DNA of 64,000 nt, from assembly GCA_002104895.1 (NCBI GenBank), contig MCFG01000199.1, forward strand, positions 46,001-110,000. Direction: 5' to 3'. Position 1 is the first letter of the stretch, and every line of letters begins with the position of its first letter. The stretch is from Anaeromyces robustus. Lineage: Eukaryota > Neocallimastigomycota > Neocallimastigomycetes > Neocallimastigales > Neocallimastigaceae. Under the pieces are notes generated by a model, which saw only the letters and a program-made list of their open reading frames with translations, searched no databases and was not told the DNA's origin. A program made the translations under genes and the position numbers. This document shows positions 51,540-64,000 of this stretch, piece after piece.

Positions 51540-53088
51540 TAATTACATAATATATATATATATTAATATATATATTAAAAATTTTATTTATATATTTCAT
51601 TATAAATAATTTTTTTTAATATTAAATATTATTATCTATAATATTTAATATAAAATAAATTTATATTATAAATTATTTATATTTTATATTACTTGTTTCT
51701 TGATTAATATCCCAACTAAATCCTGAATTATCGAAATATTCATTTTTATTAGATCCAGCAATAAATGGTTTTGTATCAACATTTTTCTTTTGACTTTCAA
51801 TTCTTTCTTTCTATTTATTAAAAATGATGTATTATATAATAATTATATACAATTAGGATGATAAACAAGATTTTTAGATATTAAATAATTTAATTTAATA
51901 TTTATTAAAGGATAATACTATATTATAATTATGCTATATTTTATATTTAAATATTAACCTTTCGTTGTTCTCTCATTCGATCATATGGATCACTCATATA
52001 TTCATAATATTTTCCAATAGTAACGTCAACATAACCGTAACCAACACCTTTTTTAGCAGGATTAGTATATATATTTTTATTTACTTTAGCATTTGATTTT
52101 GATGGGGCTGATGGTTTTGATTTAGGATAATTATCTTTGTCTTTGTCACTTAATGGATATTGTTGATCAAATGTACCATAAATTGATCCTTTACCAGAAC
52201 TATTTTATTTATTTTTATTTTGAAATATATATAATTAAAATTAAACGTTATTTAAAATAATATATAAAATTTAATAGAAGTGAAAAATATTATATATATT
52301 GTAAAAATAATTGGTATTATTATTTATATAGATGATGTTAATTTATATATATAATTAAATATTATATTATAATATTAATAGAATATTTATGTATTATTTT
52401 ACCCTTTTGGACAAACATTTGATGGTCTGAAAGGAACTGTTACTTTTTTCAATTTTTCTAATCTATTTTTTCTATAAACATCATTAACTTTTGTATATGC
52501 TTCTTTCTATATAATCCAAAGAGTAATATATATATATAGTAAATAATTAATATATAGATTTATATAGGTATTTTTGAATTAATATTTACAGGTAAATAAT
52601 ATATAATATGTTAATTTTTTTAATTTCAATATTTACTTCAAGGATTCTTTTAAAACTTTCAAAATAAACATCGTTAGTATCATGTCCTTTTCTTGATGGA
52701 TTAATAATGAATTGTTTGCCTTTTCCTCTTTGTAGATTTTTTGTTGCTATATTTATAAGACAATATTAATTAAAATATTTTACTTCAAAGCAATCAAAAT
52801 TTTATAATATTAATATATATACTTTTATATTGGTCTACATATGGATCTTTTGAAATATATTCCATCTATAACATTATATATATAAATGTATTAATATTTT
52901 TGGTCAATATAAATTTACTGTTTAAATCGTAAGCTAAAAAAATAAATAATCTAATAATTATTGCATATAATATATTTTTGAAAAAATATGTCTATCTATG
53001 TTTATATATATTTGTTATTAACCTCTTTAAAAATACCCATACGATCCAAATCGGGTTTCATTACTGCAGGTTCCTTTTTTCCTTTCAT
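50885..53088 (-). CDS. CFAP96: CFAP96 (C4orf47-type) cilia- and flagella-associated protein
   Basis: Eight exons: 53088-53023, 52865-52823, 52746-52637, 52506-52403, 52199-51959, 51810-51693, 51384-51020, 50905-50885; 355 residues in frame. Human C4orf47 shares the landmarks in the same order: DRMGIFKEMEYISKDPYV (human ERIGLFSEMEYITVGDKYV), FRPSN after KKVTVP, GKGSIYGTF (human GLGSYYGTI), NIYTNPAKKGVGYGYVDVTI (human NLYTNPGKKGTGYGYANITI), and EYFDNSGFSWD. The family is associated with the axoneme and microtubules of motile cilia. The last exon is a guess between PYETYK-stop at 50905-50885 and a Lys-Lys-Lys-stop exon nearer 50980; the first is preferred for its composition. Confidence 0.9.
51390..51634. 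repeat. Tandem duplication (about 120 bp) in CFAP96 intron 6
   Basis: Two consecutive copies of an ATT array followed by AATTACATAATATATATA and TTTCATTATAAATAATTTTT. The second copy has extra TA units. The duplication accounts for most of the 308-base intron 51385-51692. Confidence 0.9.
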
Positions 53089-53968
53089 TTTTATTTATCT
53101 TTTTTAATTAAATTTAAAAAGTAAAAAGAATATTGTATAATTATATTATTTTATATTTTTTATGTTTGGTATATATAATATATATAATTTTTTTTTAAAA
53201 AATAACAAAAAAAATAATAATAATAAAAAAAAAATTGGAGCATACCTCTTTAATTTATTTTTGAATAATTATAATAAAAAAAAGTATATATGATTAATGA
53301 ATGGGAAACAAATAAAATTGCTTTCTAACCATTTAAAAATGCTTTTATTATAATAAAGTTTATCACAAAAATAAAAAAATATATATAAAAGAATATATTT
53401 TAAAATAAAATTAATGTACTGAAATAAACATACAATAATAATATTAATAAATAATAAAAATCAACCTGTTATTATAAATGTATTATACTATGAATTAAAT
53501 AATATTTTTTTTAAAATTTTATTTTATAAAAAAATCCAAATAATTATAGAATAAGCTCATTCAAAGTTAATGAGATTAATTTATAATTATAAACTTTATT
53601 TTTTGATATTTATTATTAAAAAAAAAAAGTATATAAGATAAAATATATACATTATTATGAAATATAATTATTCAATAAAAGTATAATTAAAATATATTAA
53701 ATAATTAAAAAATATTCGATAAGTATTTTAATATTTTAATATTGAAAAATACTAAATAAAATCTGTATATATTTATTAAAATAATTAACAGATTTAATAT
53801 TTTTTTGATGTAACACAAAAATTTTTAAAAAAAGTTAAAATTAAAATATTTATTAAATATTTAATATCTGTATATCTGTATATAAAAATTATTCTTCAAT
53901 TTGTAAATGTGGAATCATTACATTTGTAAAATTAACTAATCAAATTTTAATATTTTATATTTCATAGA
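53089..53968. other. Divergent promoter region, CFAP96 and RBMX2
   Basis: 880 bases of A/T-rich DNA between outward-facing starts. No exon or clear motif was recognised. Confidence 0.6.
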
Positions 53969-55823
53969 ATGAAGTAAGTGCTATAATAATACATACAAAA
54001 AATAATAAAATGTTTGTAAAAATTAATAATGGAATAGTTATTTTAGAATTAAATTGTAATTCATAAAATAGAATATAGTTTTGATTCATTAAAATATATT
54101 CTTATGCTTATTTATAAAATTGGTTATAATTTGTATTTTCAATATAAAATATATAAAATATATTATCTTTTTTTTTAAAATTTTACTAAAACATTTATCT
54201 TTTTTGAAAGAAAAAAAATTATAAATACATAAAATTTTATTTAATTATAATATATATATAATTTAAATTATTTTGATGTATTAATGATTTCTTATACGAA
54301 TAATTTAATAAAATCTCATTATATACTATATTATATATAACTTAACTAGTGTCGTTAAAGAAATCAGTAGAATCAATGAATTAGAAATTAAGAATGAAAT
54401 AAATCTTTCAGGATCATGGCATGACCAATATAAAGATTCAGCATATATATTTATAGGTGGTATTCCATATGATTTATCTGAACAAGATGTTATTTGCGTT
54501 TTTTCTCAGTAAATATTTATATTCATATATTTATTATTTATATTCATATATTTATTATTTATATTCATATATTTATTAATTCTTTCAAGGAAAAAAAAAA
54601 AGAAAATTAAAATTAAAATAAAATTTTATATATTATTTAATTTTTGACTAAAATAGATATGGTGAAGTTGTAGATTTTAATCTTGTAAGAGATAAGGAAA
54701 CAGGAAAAAGTAAGGGATTTGCCTTTTTAGCATATGAAGATCAAAGAAGTACAATTTTAGCAGTAGATAATTTTAATGGAATGAAAGTAATTATTTATTT
54801 TAATTAACATAATAATAATAATATTATTATTATAAATATACATATATATTAAAATTATTCAAATATTTAGTTATTAGGAAGAATATTAAGAGTTGATCAT
54901 GTAGCACATTATAAAAAACCAAAAAAGAAGGAAGGTGAAGAAGAAGAAGAAGAAGAGGAAGAGTATCAAATTGCTCCACAAGGTGTATTACCAGGTATAA
55001 TAAATATACAATTTTTATTATGTAGAATTTTCAATATCAATATAAATATATATATATAATTCATATACAATTTATAATTGTATAAATTATATTAATATAA
55101 TTATTAATATAAAACAATAGTTATTAATATAAAACATTAATTAATATTAATTATAATATATATATTAACCATTATTATTATTATTTTACTATTTTATGTT
55201 TAAAAGAAGAAGCAACATCAAAACAATCAAAAAAGATGACCCAATTATTAGAAACTTTAGATCCAGATGATCCAATGAAAGATTATTTGATCGAAAAGCA
55301 AGAAAGACGTGATAGAAAAAAACATAAAAAACATAGGCATCATCATCGTCATAAACATTCACATAAACGTAAAAGAAAAGATGAAAGTGAGGGTAGTGAT
55401 AATGATCATGATGATGATAATAAAATAAAAGAAAATGAAAAAGAAAAAAGAACAATGGAGAATGATAATAAAAAAGAAGATAAAAGCGATATTGCAAATA
55501 CAACAGATGAAATGATAATAAATAATAAAAATAAAGAACAAAAAAAAGAAAAAGAAGATAATAATAAAATCGACATAAATAAAAACGATTCAAATACTGG
55601 TACATATAAAAAAAGAACAACAAGTAATCGAAGCAGAAGTAGAAGCAGAAGCAGAAGTAGAAGAGGCCGTAGTAGAAGCAGAAATAGAAGTTATAGTAGG
55701 GATAGAGATTATAATGAAAGAAGAAATCGTAGCAGAAGTAGAGATAGATATTATAGTAGAAATAGAAGTTATAGTAGAGATAGAAGTTATAGTAGAGAAA
55801 GATATAAGCATAGAAGAAGATAA
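53969..55823 (+). CDS. RBMX2: RBMX2/Ist3 (Snu17) RES-complex splicing factor
   Basis: Five exons: 53969-53973 (ATGAA), 54350-54508, 54657-54786, 54871-54994, 55207-55823; 344 residues. The protein starts MN, then [13 protein letters not shown], and [20 protein letters not shown], nearly identical in layout to human RBMX2 and yeast Ist3. The RRM has RNP2 YIFIGGIP and RNP1 [20 protein letters not shown], the latter a hallmark of this family. After the RRM come an acidic run, a His/Lys-rich stretch and an Arg-Ser-rich tail ([16 protein letters not shown]). RES (Ist3, Bud13, Pml1) binds the activated spliceosome and aids splicing and nuclear retention of pre-mRNA. The first coding exon is only 5 nt, chosen because GTAAGTGC is a strong donor and because it restores the conserved Met-Asn start. 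Confidence 0.93.
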
Positions 55824-55998
55824 TAATAAACTATAAAAATTCAAATGATTATTTATTATTATAATTTTTGTAATTAAAACCAGTCCAACTTCAAACTCAC
55901 TAAAAATTTTACCAAAAATTTTTATCAATTATAATATAGTATTATTATAATTATTATCATAATTATTCATTTTATTTATTTAATATCTATTTATCTAT

Positions 55999-56034
<36 letters not shown>

Positions 56035-56949
56035 TAATTTAATTAATATAATTTATTATTAAATAATTTTGTTAAAAAATTATGAATATAAATATAATTA
56101 TAATTATAAATATAATTATAAATATAAATCTAAATATATAAAAATTATTTATTGCATAAATAATTTAATTTTATTATATAAGAAATATTATTAAAAACAT
56201 TTTTTCTATAATAAGAAAGCCGATTTCTAATGATTGGTTGTGACGTAATGAAACTAACCAATAATTATATACATCATAAAATTTTGTATTATTAACTATT
56301 AGAATATGTACATAACATAAAATAATAATAAATAATAGTGTATATTTAAAATTAATGTAATAAAAAATTATTTTTAATAAATAATATAATAATTATTTAT
56401 TTATCTGCTTATATAATATTCATTAATTTATCTATTATTATTTACTTATATATATATATTCTATTTTTTTATTAATTTTGATTAATTTTATATAAATTAT
56501 TGTTGATTATAATAATTTAATTTTTCATTCCAATTATTAATATTAAAGAATTTGTTTATCAAAATCTATTGTTTTTAAATTTTTTTTTTTTAAAAAAGTA
56601 TTTTCAATTAAAATAAAGGAAAAAAAAATATTAAAAATAAAAAAAAAATAAAAAAAAAAAAAAAAAATAGAAAATAAATATAAAGAAAATAAAACGTATG
56701 TAGAGTGTTCAAATTTAAAATATTAACATAAACATAATTATTACAAATATTATAAAATAGTATGGAAATTATTAAAAGTTAATATAGTATTATGGGGCAA
56801 TTATTTTAAAAGAGATGATTTAAAATCAAATTTTAAATTTTAAATTTTAAATTTTTAAATTTTAAATTGGATATTAATTAAATATTTTATAAAATTCTAT
56901 TATATATATTTTTACATACAATATAAATAATAATTAAAATAAATAGAAC
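55824..56949. other. Spacer before the V-ATPase gene
   Basis: Contains a TTTA array at about 55995-56032, A/T tracts and a slightly more complex patch at 56215-56290. The last bases lead to the ATG at 56950. No exon seen. Confidence 0.65.
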
Positions 56950-57864
56950 ATGGGTTTTTACACTAATTTGAAAGCACGTTCAATCTACTATTTAACAGCT
57001 ACTTTCTTAATCGTTGTAGCTTTAAATCTTCTTTTCACTGGAAAGGGTGAAGAATTTGATTTTGGTAGATTTTTATTAAACACCTCACCATTCATGTGGG
57101 CTTTACTTGGTGCAGCTTCTTCTGTTGCTATTAGTGTCGTCGGTGCTGCCTGGTAAATAAGATATTTAAATAAATATATTTTGAAAATAAAAATTTTAGA
57201 ATATAAATAATAGATTAATGAAATAGATTAATATATGAATTTATTTTTTTTTGTATTATTAATAAAATAAGTAAAATATAATATATTTATATGTTAATAC
57301 AAGTAGATTAAATAATTTTAATAAAACTATTTATAAATGAATTTTTATTTGTTAAAAGAATAATTATAAAATAATATATATATATGGATTATATATTTTA
57401 TTATATTATCAATTGTATTAGTAATATCTTTTTATATTATCATAAATAGGGGTATCTACATTTGTGGTGTTACAATTCTTGGTGGTGCTGTTAGAGTTCC
57501 AAGAATTAAGACTAAGAATCTTATCAGTATTATTTTCTGTGAAGTTGTTGCCATTTACGGTATTATTATTTCAATTATTTTCTCATCAAAGATTGCACCA
57601 AGTAATCCATCTAAGATGTACTACAGCCGTGAAGTTTACTTCACTGCTTTCGCTTTATTCTGGGCTGGTTTAACTACTGGTGTTTCTGATCTTGCTTGTG
57701 GTATTTGTGTCGGTATATCTGGTTCAAGTGCTGCTTTAGCAGATGCTGCAGATGCTTCCTTATTCGTTAAGGTTCTTGTTGTTGAAATTTTCGGTTCCAT
57801 TATTGGTTTATTCGGTCTTATTATTGCATTGATTATGCAAGGTAAGGCCAAAGAAATGAAGTAA
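56950..57864 (+). CDS. VMA16: V-type ATPase proteolipid subunit c'' (Vma16/ATP6V0B)
   Basis: Two exons, 56950-57152 and 57450-57864, splitting a Trp codon; 205 residues, near the family's usual 200-215. Five hydrophobic segments are visible: [36 protein letters not shown], an IYICGV/GGAV stretch into [40 protein letters not shown], and [19 protein letters not shown]. The Glu in [14 protein letters not shown] is the proton-carrying acidic residue conserved in c'', and [16 protein letters not shown] is the conserved loop and helix. The subunit is part of the membrane V0 rotor that acidifies vacuoles and other organelles. Codons are C-richer than those of the neighbours (GGT, GTC, TTC), suggesting high expression. 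Confidence 0.97.
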
Positions 57865-58516
57865 TGAAATAAAATTAAAATTAATTTAAAATAAAATAAA
57901 ATAAAATTAAATTAAAGTAAAGTAAATTAAAAAAAAATAAAATAAATAAAAATTAAATAATATATAATAAAAAAGATAAAAAATAAAATAATAAATAAAT
58001 TAATAAAAAAAAAAAAAAAAAGAAAAAAAGAAAAAAGAAAATTAAAAAATAAATAAGAAAATTAATATAAATTAATAAAATAAAAGAAAAATTAATATAG
58101 AAAAGAAATATTTTTCTTTTTCTTTTTATTTTTATTTTGTTTTTATTTTGTTTTTATATCTTTTTATATCTTTCATTGAAAATAAAATAATAAGAAATTT
58201 ATTATATAATAATCCTAATAAAAATTGAAAATAAAATAATTAGAAATTTATATAATAATAATAATAATAATAGTAGTAATAATAATTATAATAATATAAT
58301 ATAAAATTGTTTACAGAAATTTTAATATATTTTCTATTATTGAATAATAAATTTTTTATATAAGTAAAAATGAAAAGAAAAAAAGTATCATATAAAAAAT
58401 AGAAAGTAAAAAGAAAAGATATAAGTAGTTAATAATAAAATTTATTTCTGTGGGGTATATATTAATTATATATTATATTTAAAGAACATTTTGTAATTTG
58501 TATTTTATATAAATAC

Positions 58517-58547
<31 letters not shown>

Positions 58548-59107
58548 ATTTATGAAATATAAATTAAAACATATTAAGAAATCTAAATAATACTTTTTTT
58601 TTTTTTTTTTTTTTTTTACAAAATTTATGAAATATAAATTAAAACATATTAAGAAATCTAAATAATAATTTGTAATACGCAAATAAATTTATTAGAAGAA
58701 TTTACATTTTATTTTTATTTTTATTTTTTATTTATTTTTTTATTTTATTATTATTTTTTTTTAAATTTTATTAATATTTGCGAATATATATATAATAAAA
58801 TAATTTTGTTTATATTACATATTTATATATATAATTTTTTTTTAAAAAAAAAAAAATAAAAAAGTATAAATTTATTATCCTTTTTTATTTATTATTATTC
58901 TTTTACATTTTTAAAATTTTTAAATGGACGAAATGTACTCTTTCTTTCTTTTTTTATGACTTGTCACTATTTCATTTTTATGAACTAAAAAAATATATTG
59001 TTATTTGTTTATTCATTCTTCATTATTTCATCAATATATTATTAATATCAATGTTTTTTTTTTATCTTTTAATATTTCAATAGTTAATAGTCATTTAGGT
59101 TATTCAT
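57865..59107. other. Spacer between convergent V-ATPase gene and orphan
   Basis: AAAT/AAAAT runs, an AAT run near 58255-58280, a 77-bp tandem duplication (listed separately) and T-rich 3' flank of the minus-strand gene. No exon seen. Confidence 0.65.
58513..58667. repeat. 77-bp tandem duplication
   Basis: Two head-to-tail copies starting at 58513 and 58590, each ATAC, a poly-T run, then ACAAAATTTATGAAATATAA and AAACATATTAAGAAATCTAA. Apart from poly-T length they look identical, so the event is recent. The apparent duplicated open frame across it is a by-product. Confidence 0.95.
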
Positions 59108-59494
59108 TTAAATTAATTTGTTAATTTCTTGATTAGTTTTTTGAAGGAGAGCTGGATTTGCTTGGTTTACAGTGATGAAGGAAGAACCATTGTTATTTAA
59201 AGCATTTTGAAGAGAAGATAAAGCATTCTTTTGGTTTTCAACACCGAAAGCATTTTGACGGTCAGCACGAATAGCTTCAATTCTACCACCTTGAACAGCT
59301 ACAGCACCAGAAAGTTCAGCATTAGTCATACTGTTAACACGAAGGGCAGAAAGTAAACCAGTTGGAAGTGGTGAATTTTCAGTAATTTCAAATGGTTTTG
59401 AAACATCAATACCATTAGATTCTAAAATGGTTTTCTTTTGTTGGTAAAGTGGGTCCTTAGAGTTTAAATTTAAAGAAATAGAGTAGGAATCCAT
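59108..59494 (-). CDS. Intronless 128-residue protein of unknown function
   Basis: A single uninterrupted frame from ATG 59494 to TAA 59108. I do not recognise the family. The sequence is varied and soluble-looking, without a signal peptide, membrane segment, Cys, Trp or His: it begins MDSYSISLNLNSKDPLYQQK, has a Gly/Ala-rich centre (AELSGAVAVQGGRIEAIRAD) and an Asn/Gln-rich, probably helical end (SSLQNALNNN, TNQEINKLI). Codons are less AT-biased than in most neighbours (GCT, GGT, CGT, ACC, GTC), as in the V-ATPase gene, which suggests strong expression. It is one of the few genes here without introns. A lineage-specific protein or an old transfer are both possible; nothing in the sequence decides. 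Confidence 0.75.
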   Translation of the reverse strand: MDSYSISLNLNSKDPLYQQKKTILESNGIDVSKPFEITENSPLPTGLLSALRVNSMTNAELSGAVAVQGGRIEAIRADRQNAFGVENQKNALSSLQNALNNNGSSFITVNQANPALLQKTNQEINKLI

Positions 59495-59788
59495 TTTATT
59501 TTATTTTTTGTTTTTTTTTTTCTTTAATTAATTGTTTATTATTATTTTATACAAAAATAACTTGAATTATTTTTGAAAAAAAAATTTTTTTTATTTTCGA
59601 TTTTTTTTAATTTTTTATATTAAAAAATTTTTTTTTATTTAAATAAAATTTAATTGGCATGGAATAATTAGGGAGAGAATTTTATTATAATGTATACGGA
59701 TGATGATAATTAAATTAAATATATTTAATGAATATATAATTATTGAAATAAATAAATATTAATTTATAAAAAAAAATTTTTTTATTAA

Positions 59789-59930
<142 letters not shown>

Positions 59931-60799
59931 TTTATAGGCTAGGAATTAAAATTTTTTTATTTGTAGTTTTAAAAAAGATTTTTGGCAATTTCTTAATTGT
60001 ACTTGTGATTATAAAAATATTTGAAAGAATTTATAATCAAATAAAAAGAAAATATGATTATAAAATTATTATAATATTTATTAATAATATGTATTAATAA
60101 TAATATTTATTAAAAGAAAATAAAAGAAAAAAGATTATATAATAATTATTAATAAGTAATAAAAAAATAAAGCTAGTTTAACTAATATAATTTAATTATT
60201 GAATCGTTAAGTTACTTGCTTACAAAATTTTTTATTAATAAATAAATATAAAAATATTATTTTATTTATAATATATTATTAAATTAATTATAATATATAT
60301 TATAATTAAATTAAGAAATAATCTTGTTTTTTATGCCACATATTAAGTGAAACAATTATAATTAATATCTATTAATAATAATATTATTTATTTATTTATT
60401 TATTTATTATTATGAAAAATAACTCTTTTATTATAATATTATATTATATAAAAAGAATAAATAAAACAGATATACACAATTAAAAACCAAAATTAAACAA
60501 AGTATATAATATAAAATAAAAAAAAAAAAGATATATATTATGTTACATATATAAAATCTGAAAAATTAAATAAATTATTATAAAATTCAAATTCAAAGCC
60601 ATAACTATATAATATACAAATTTAAAAAAACCTAAAAAATTTCTTTAAAAAAATTAATAATAATTTTGTGGGGTTTAATTAATTCTTTTTTTTCTATAAA
60701 TTAATAAAATGTAATGTAATGTATATTATTTAATGTAATGTAATTTTTTACATTTTATTTTATTTTATTTTATTTTATTATTGAACAAAAATATGTTAC

Positions 60800-61277
60800 A
60801 GTAATTATTTCTTTAATTATTCTAATTCATCAAATATAAAATATAAAATACGATAAAATAAAATAAAAAAAAGTTTAATGTTAAAACTCTTTTTACACAC
60901 TCTTTAAAAAAATTAAAAAAAATCTTTTCGTTTATATTATTTAATTTTATTTATTTATTTTTATATATATTTATTAAATTTATTATATTATATTATATTA
61001 AAAAGTAGAAGAAAAAAAAAACTAAATTAAAAAACTATAGTAATTATTTCTTTAATTATTCTAATTCATCAAATATAAAATATAAAATACGATAAAATAA
61101 AATAAAAAAAAGTTTAATGTTAAAACTCTTTTTACACACTCTTTAAAAAAATTAAAAAAAAATCTTTTCGTTTATATTATTTAATTTTATTTATTTATTT
61201 TTATATATATTTATTAAATTTATTATATTATATTATATTAAAAGTAGAAGAAAAAAAAAACTAAATTAAAAAACTAT
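60800..61277. repeat. 239-bp tandem duplication
   Basis: Copy 1 is 60800-61038 and copy 2 is 61039-61277. Both begin AGTAATTATTTCTTTAATTA and end AAATTAAAAAACTAT, including the less common segment AAACTCTTTTTACACACTCT. Differences are single-base A-run slips, so the event is recent. Confidence 0.97.
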
Positions 61278-61359
61278 AATTTAAATTTAGATTGCATTAA
61301 TATATATATAAATATTTGCTTTATAAATATTTGCGTTTAGTTACAAATTTTCTTATTTC

Positions 61360-61393
<34 letters not shown>

Positions 61394-62109
61394 TTTTTTT
61401 TTTATTTTTTTTCTTTTTTTTCGGTTTTTTTTGTTTTTTTTTTGTTTTTTTGTTTTGTTTTTGTTTTTTTTTGTTTTTTTTTGTTTTGTTTTTGTTTTTA
61501 TTTTTTTATTTCTTAATTTTTTTTTGTTATTTTTTGAATTTTTTTCTTTTGTTATTAATTATATTTAAATTATTTTTTCCTTTTTTATTGTTGTTTTTTA
61601 GTTTCAATTTTGCTTTAGTTTTTATTTATTTTTACTTTGAATACTCTTTTCTTATTTGGTATGTTTATTGTGCTTCTTGTTATTTTATTTTATTATTTTA
61701 TTATTTATATTTATATTTATATTTTATTTTATTTATTATTTTCACTTCGATTTTCTTTTATTTGTTTTTGTTTTATTATTATTATTATTTAAATTCAATA
61801 ATTGATATTTTATCTATTCGTTTATTGTATTATTAATTTTAATTAACCTTTTCTTTCTTTCTTTTTTTCTTATTTTATTTTACTATTTATTTATTTTATT
61901 TACTTAGGTAATAATATATAAACAATAACTATTTATTATTATTTTTGTTATTATTCATTAAATAAATAGTAATATACTAATATTATTATCAAAATATTTG
62001 ATAATTAAAAAAATATATATATATATAAACAATTGAACGATAAAATATGATAATTATAGTTTATAGCAATAACAATAATAAAGCATTATTTTATTTAAGC
62101 AACTTCATT

Positions 62110-63947
<1,838 letters not shown>

Positions 63948-64000
63948 CTATCATTAAAAGAAAAAAAAAAATAAAGAATGAATATAATATAATTGAAATT

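Noticed and set aside
55189-55928. Antisense frames across the RBMX2 tail
   Set aside because: Mirror of the His/Lys and Arg-Ser repeats in the last exon of RBMX2.
61316-61836. Overlapping Phe-rich open frames
   Set aside because: T-rich tract with TTTTG slips; same reasoning as for the other poly-T frames.

Overview
The window is extremely AT-rich eukaryotic DNA. Short exons of ordinary complexity sit among near-pure A/T introns and spacers, with frequent poly-A/T runs, (TTTA)n and (AAT)n arrays and Asn-rich protein tracts. Introns are GT-AG, and most reassembled genes use TAA. A tandem hevein-type (CBM18-like) chitin-binding protein at the left edge, plus two genes of the flagellar/tubulin machinery (LRRC49 and CFAP96/C4orf47 homologues), point to a zoosporic chytrid-like fungus. 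An anaerobic gut fungus (Neocallimastigomycota) fits best. That placement is inference from composition and gene content, not from a search. I saw no tRNA, rRNA, CRISPR array or intact transposon.

Layout, left to right: 3' end of a CBM18-like protein (1-285, +); ZNF598/Hel2-type E3 ligase (2088-6139, +); a weak two-exon small gene (6652-7472, +); a TMEM214/DUF2359 homologue with twelve exons (8922-14692, -); a 4.4-kb spacer; an R3HCC1-like RRM protein (19049-22406, -); a 5.8-kb gene desert with one decayed island (about 24.6-25.2 kb); PP2A scaffold subunit A (28250-32213, +); LRRC49 (32997-38724, -); a protein with an IQGAP-type CH domain and a C-terminal membrane anchor (40063-42928, +); RRP1/Nop52 (43566-46141, -); THOC5 (47290-50477, +); CFAP96 (50885-53088, -); RBMX2/Ist3 (53969-55823, +); V-ATPase c'' subunit (56950-57864, +); an intronless orphan (59108-59494, -); and the 3' part of a rhomboid protease gene (62110-63947, -).

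Most genes are split into many small exons, so I rebuilt them by hand: GT/AG borders were chosen so that reading frame and family similarity continue across each junction. Every complete model closes in frame except TMEM214, which needs a one-base correction at an A7 run. Functionally the genes form an ordinary housekeeping stretch: RNA metabolism and ribosome quality control (ZNF598, RRP1, THOC5, RBMX2), phosphatase signalling, vacuolar acidification, membrane proteins and flagellar components. No operon-like system is evident.

The most unusual items are the tail-anchored IQGAP-type CH protein with 14-residue repeats, the 4-nt micro-exon and A7 frame break in the TMEM214 gene, very short terminal coding exons (5 nt in RBMX2, 8 nt in PP2A-A), the intronless orphan with less AT-biased codons, and the decayed island in the gene desert.
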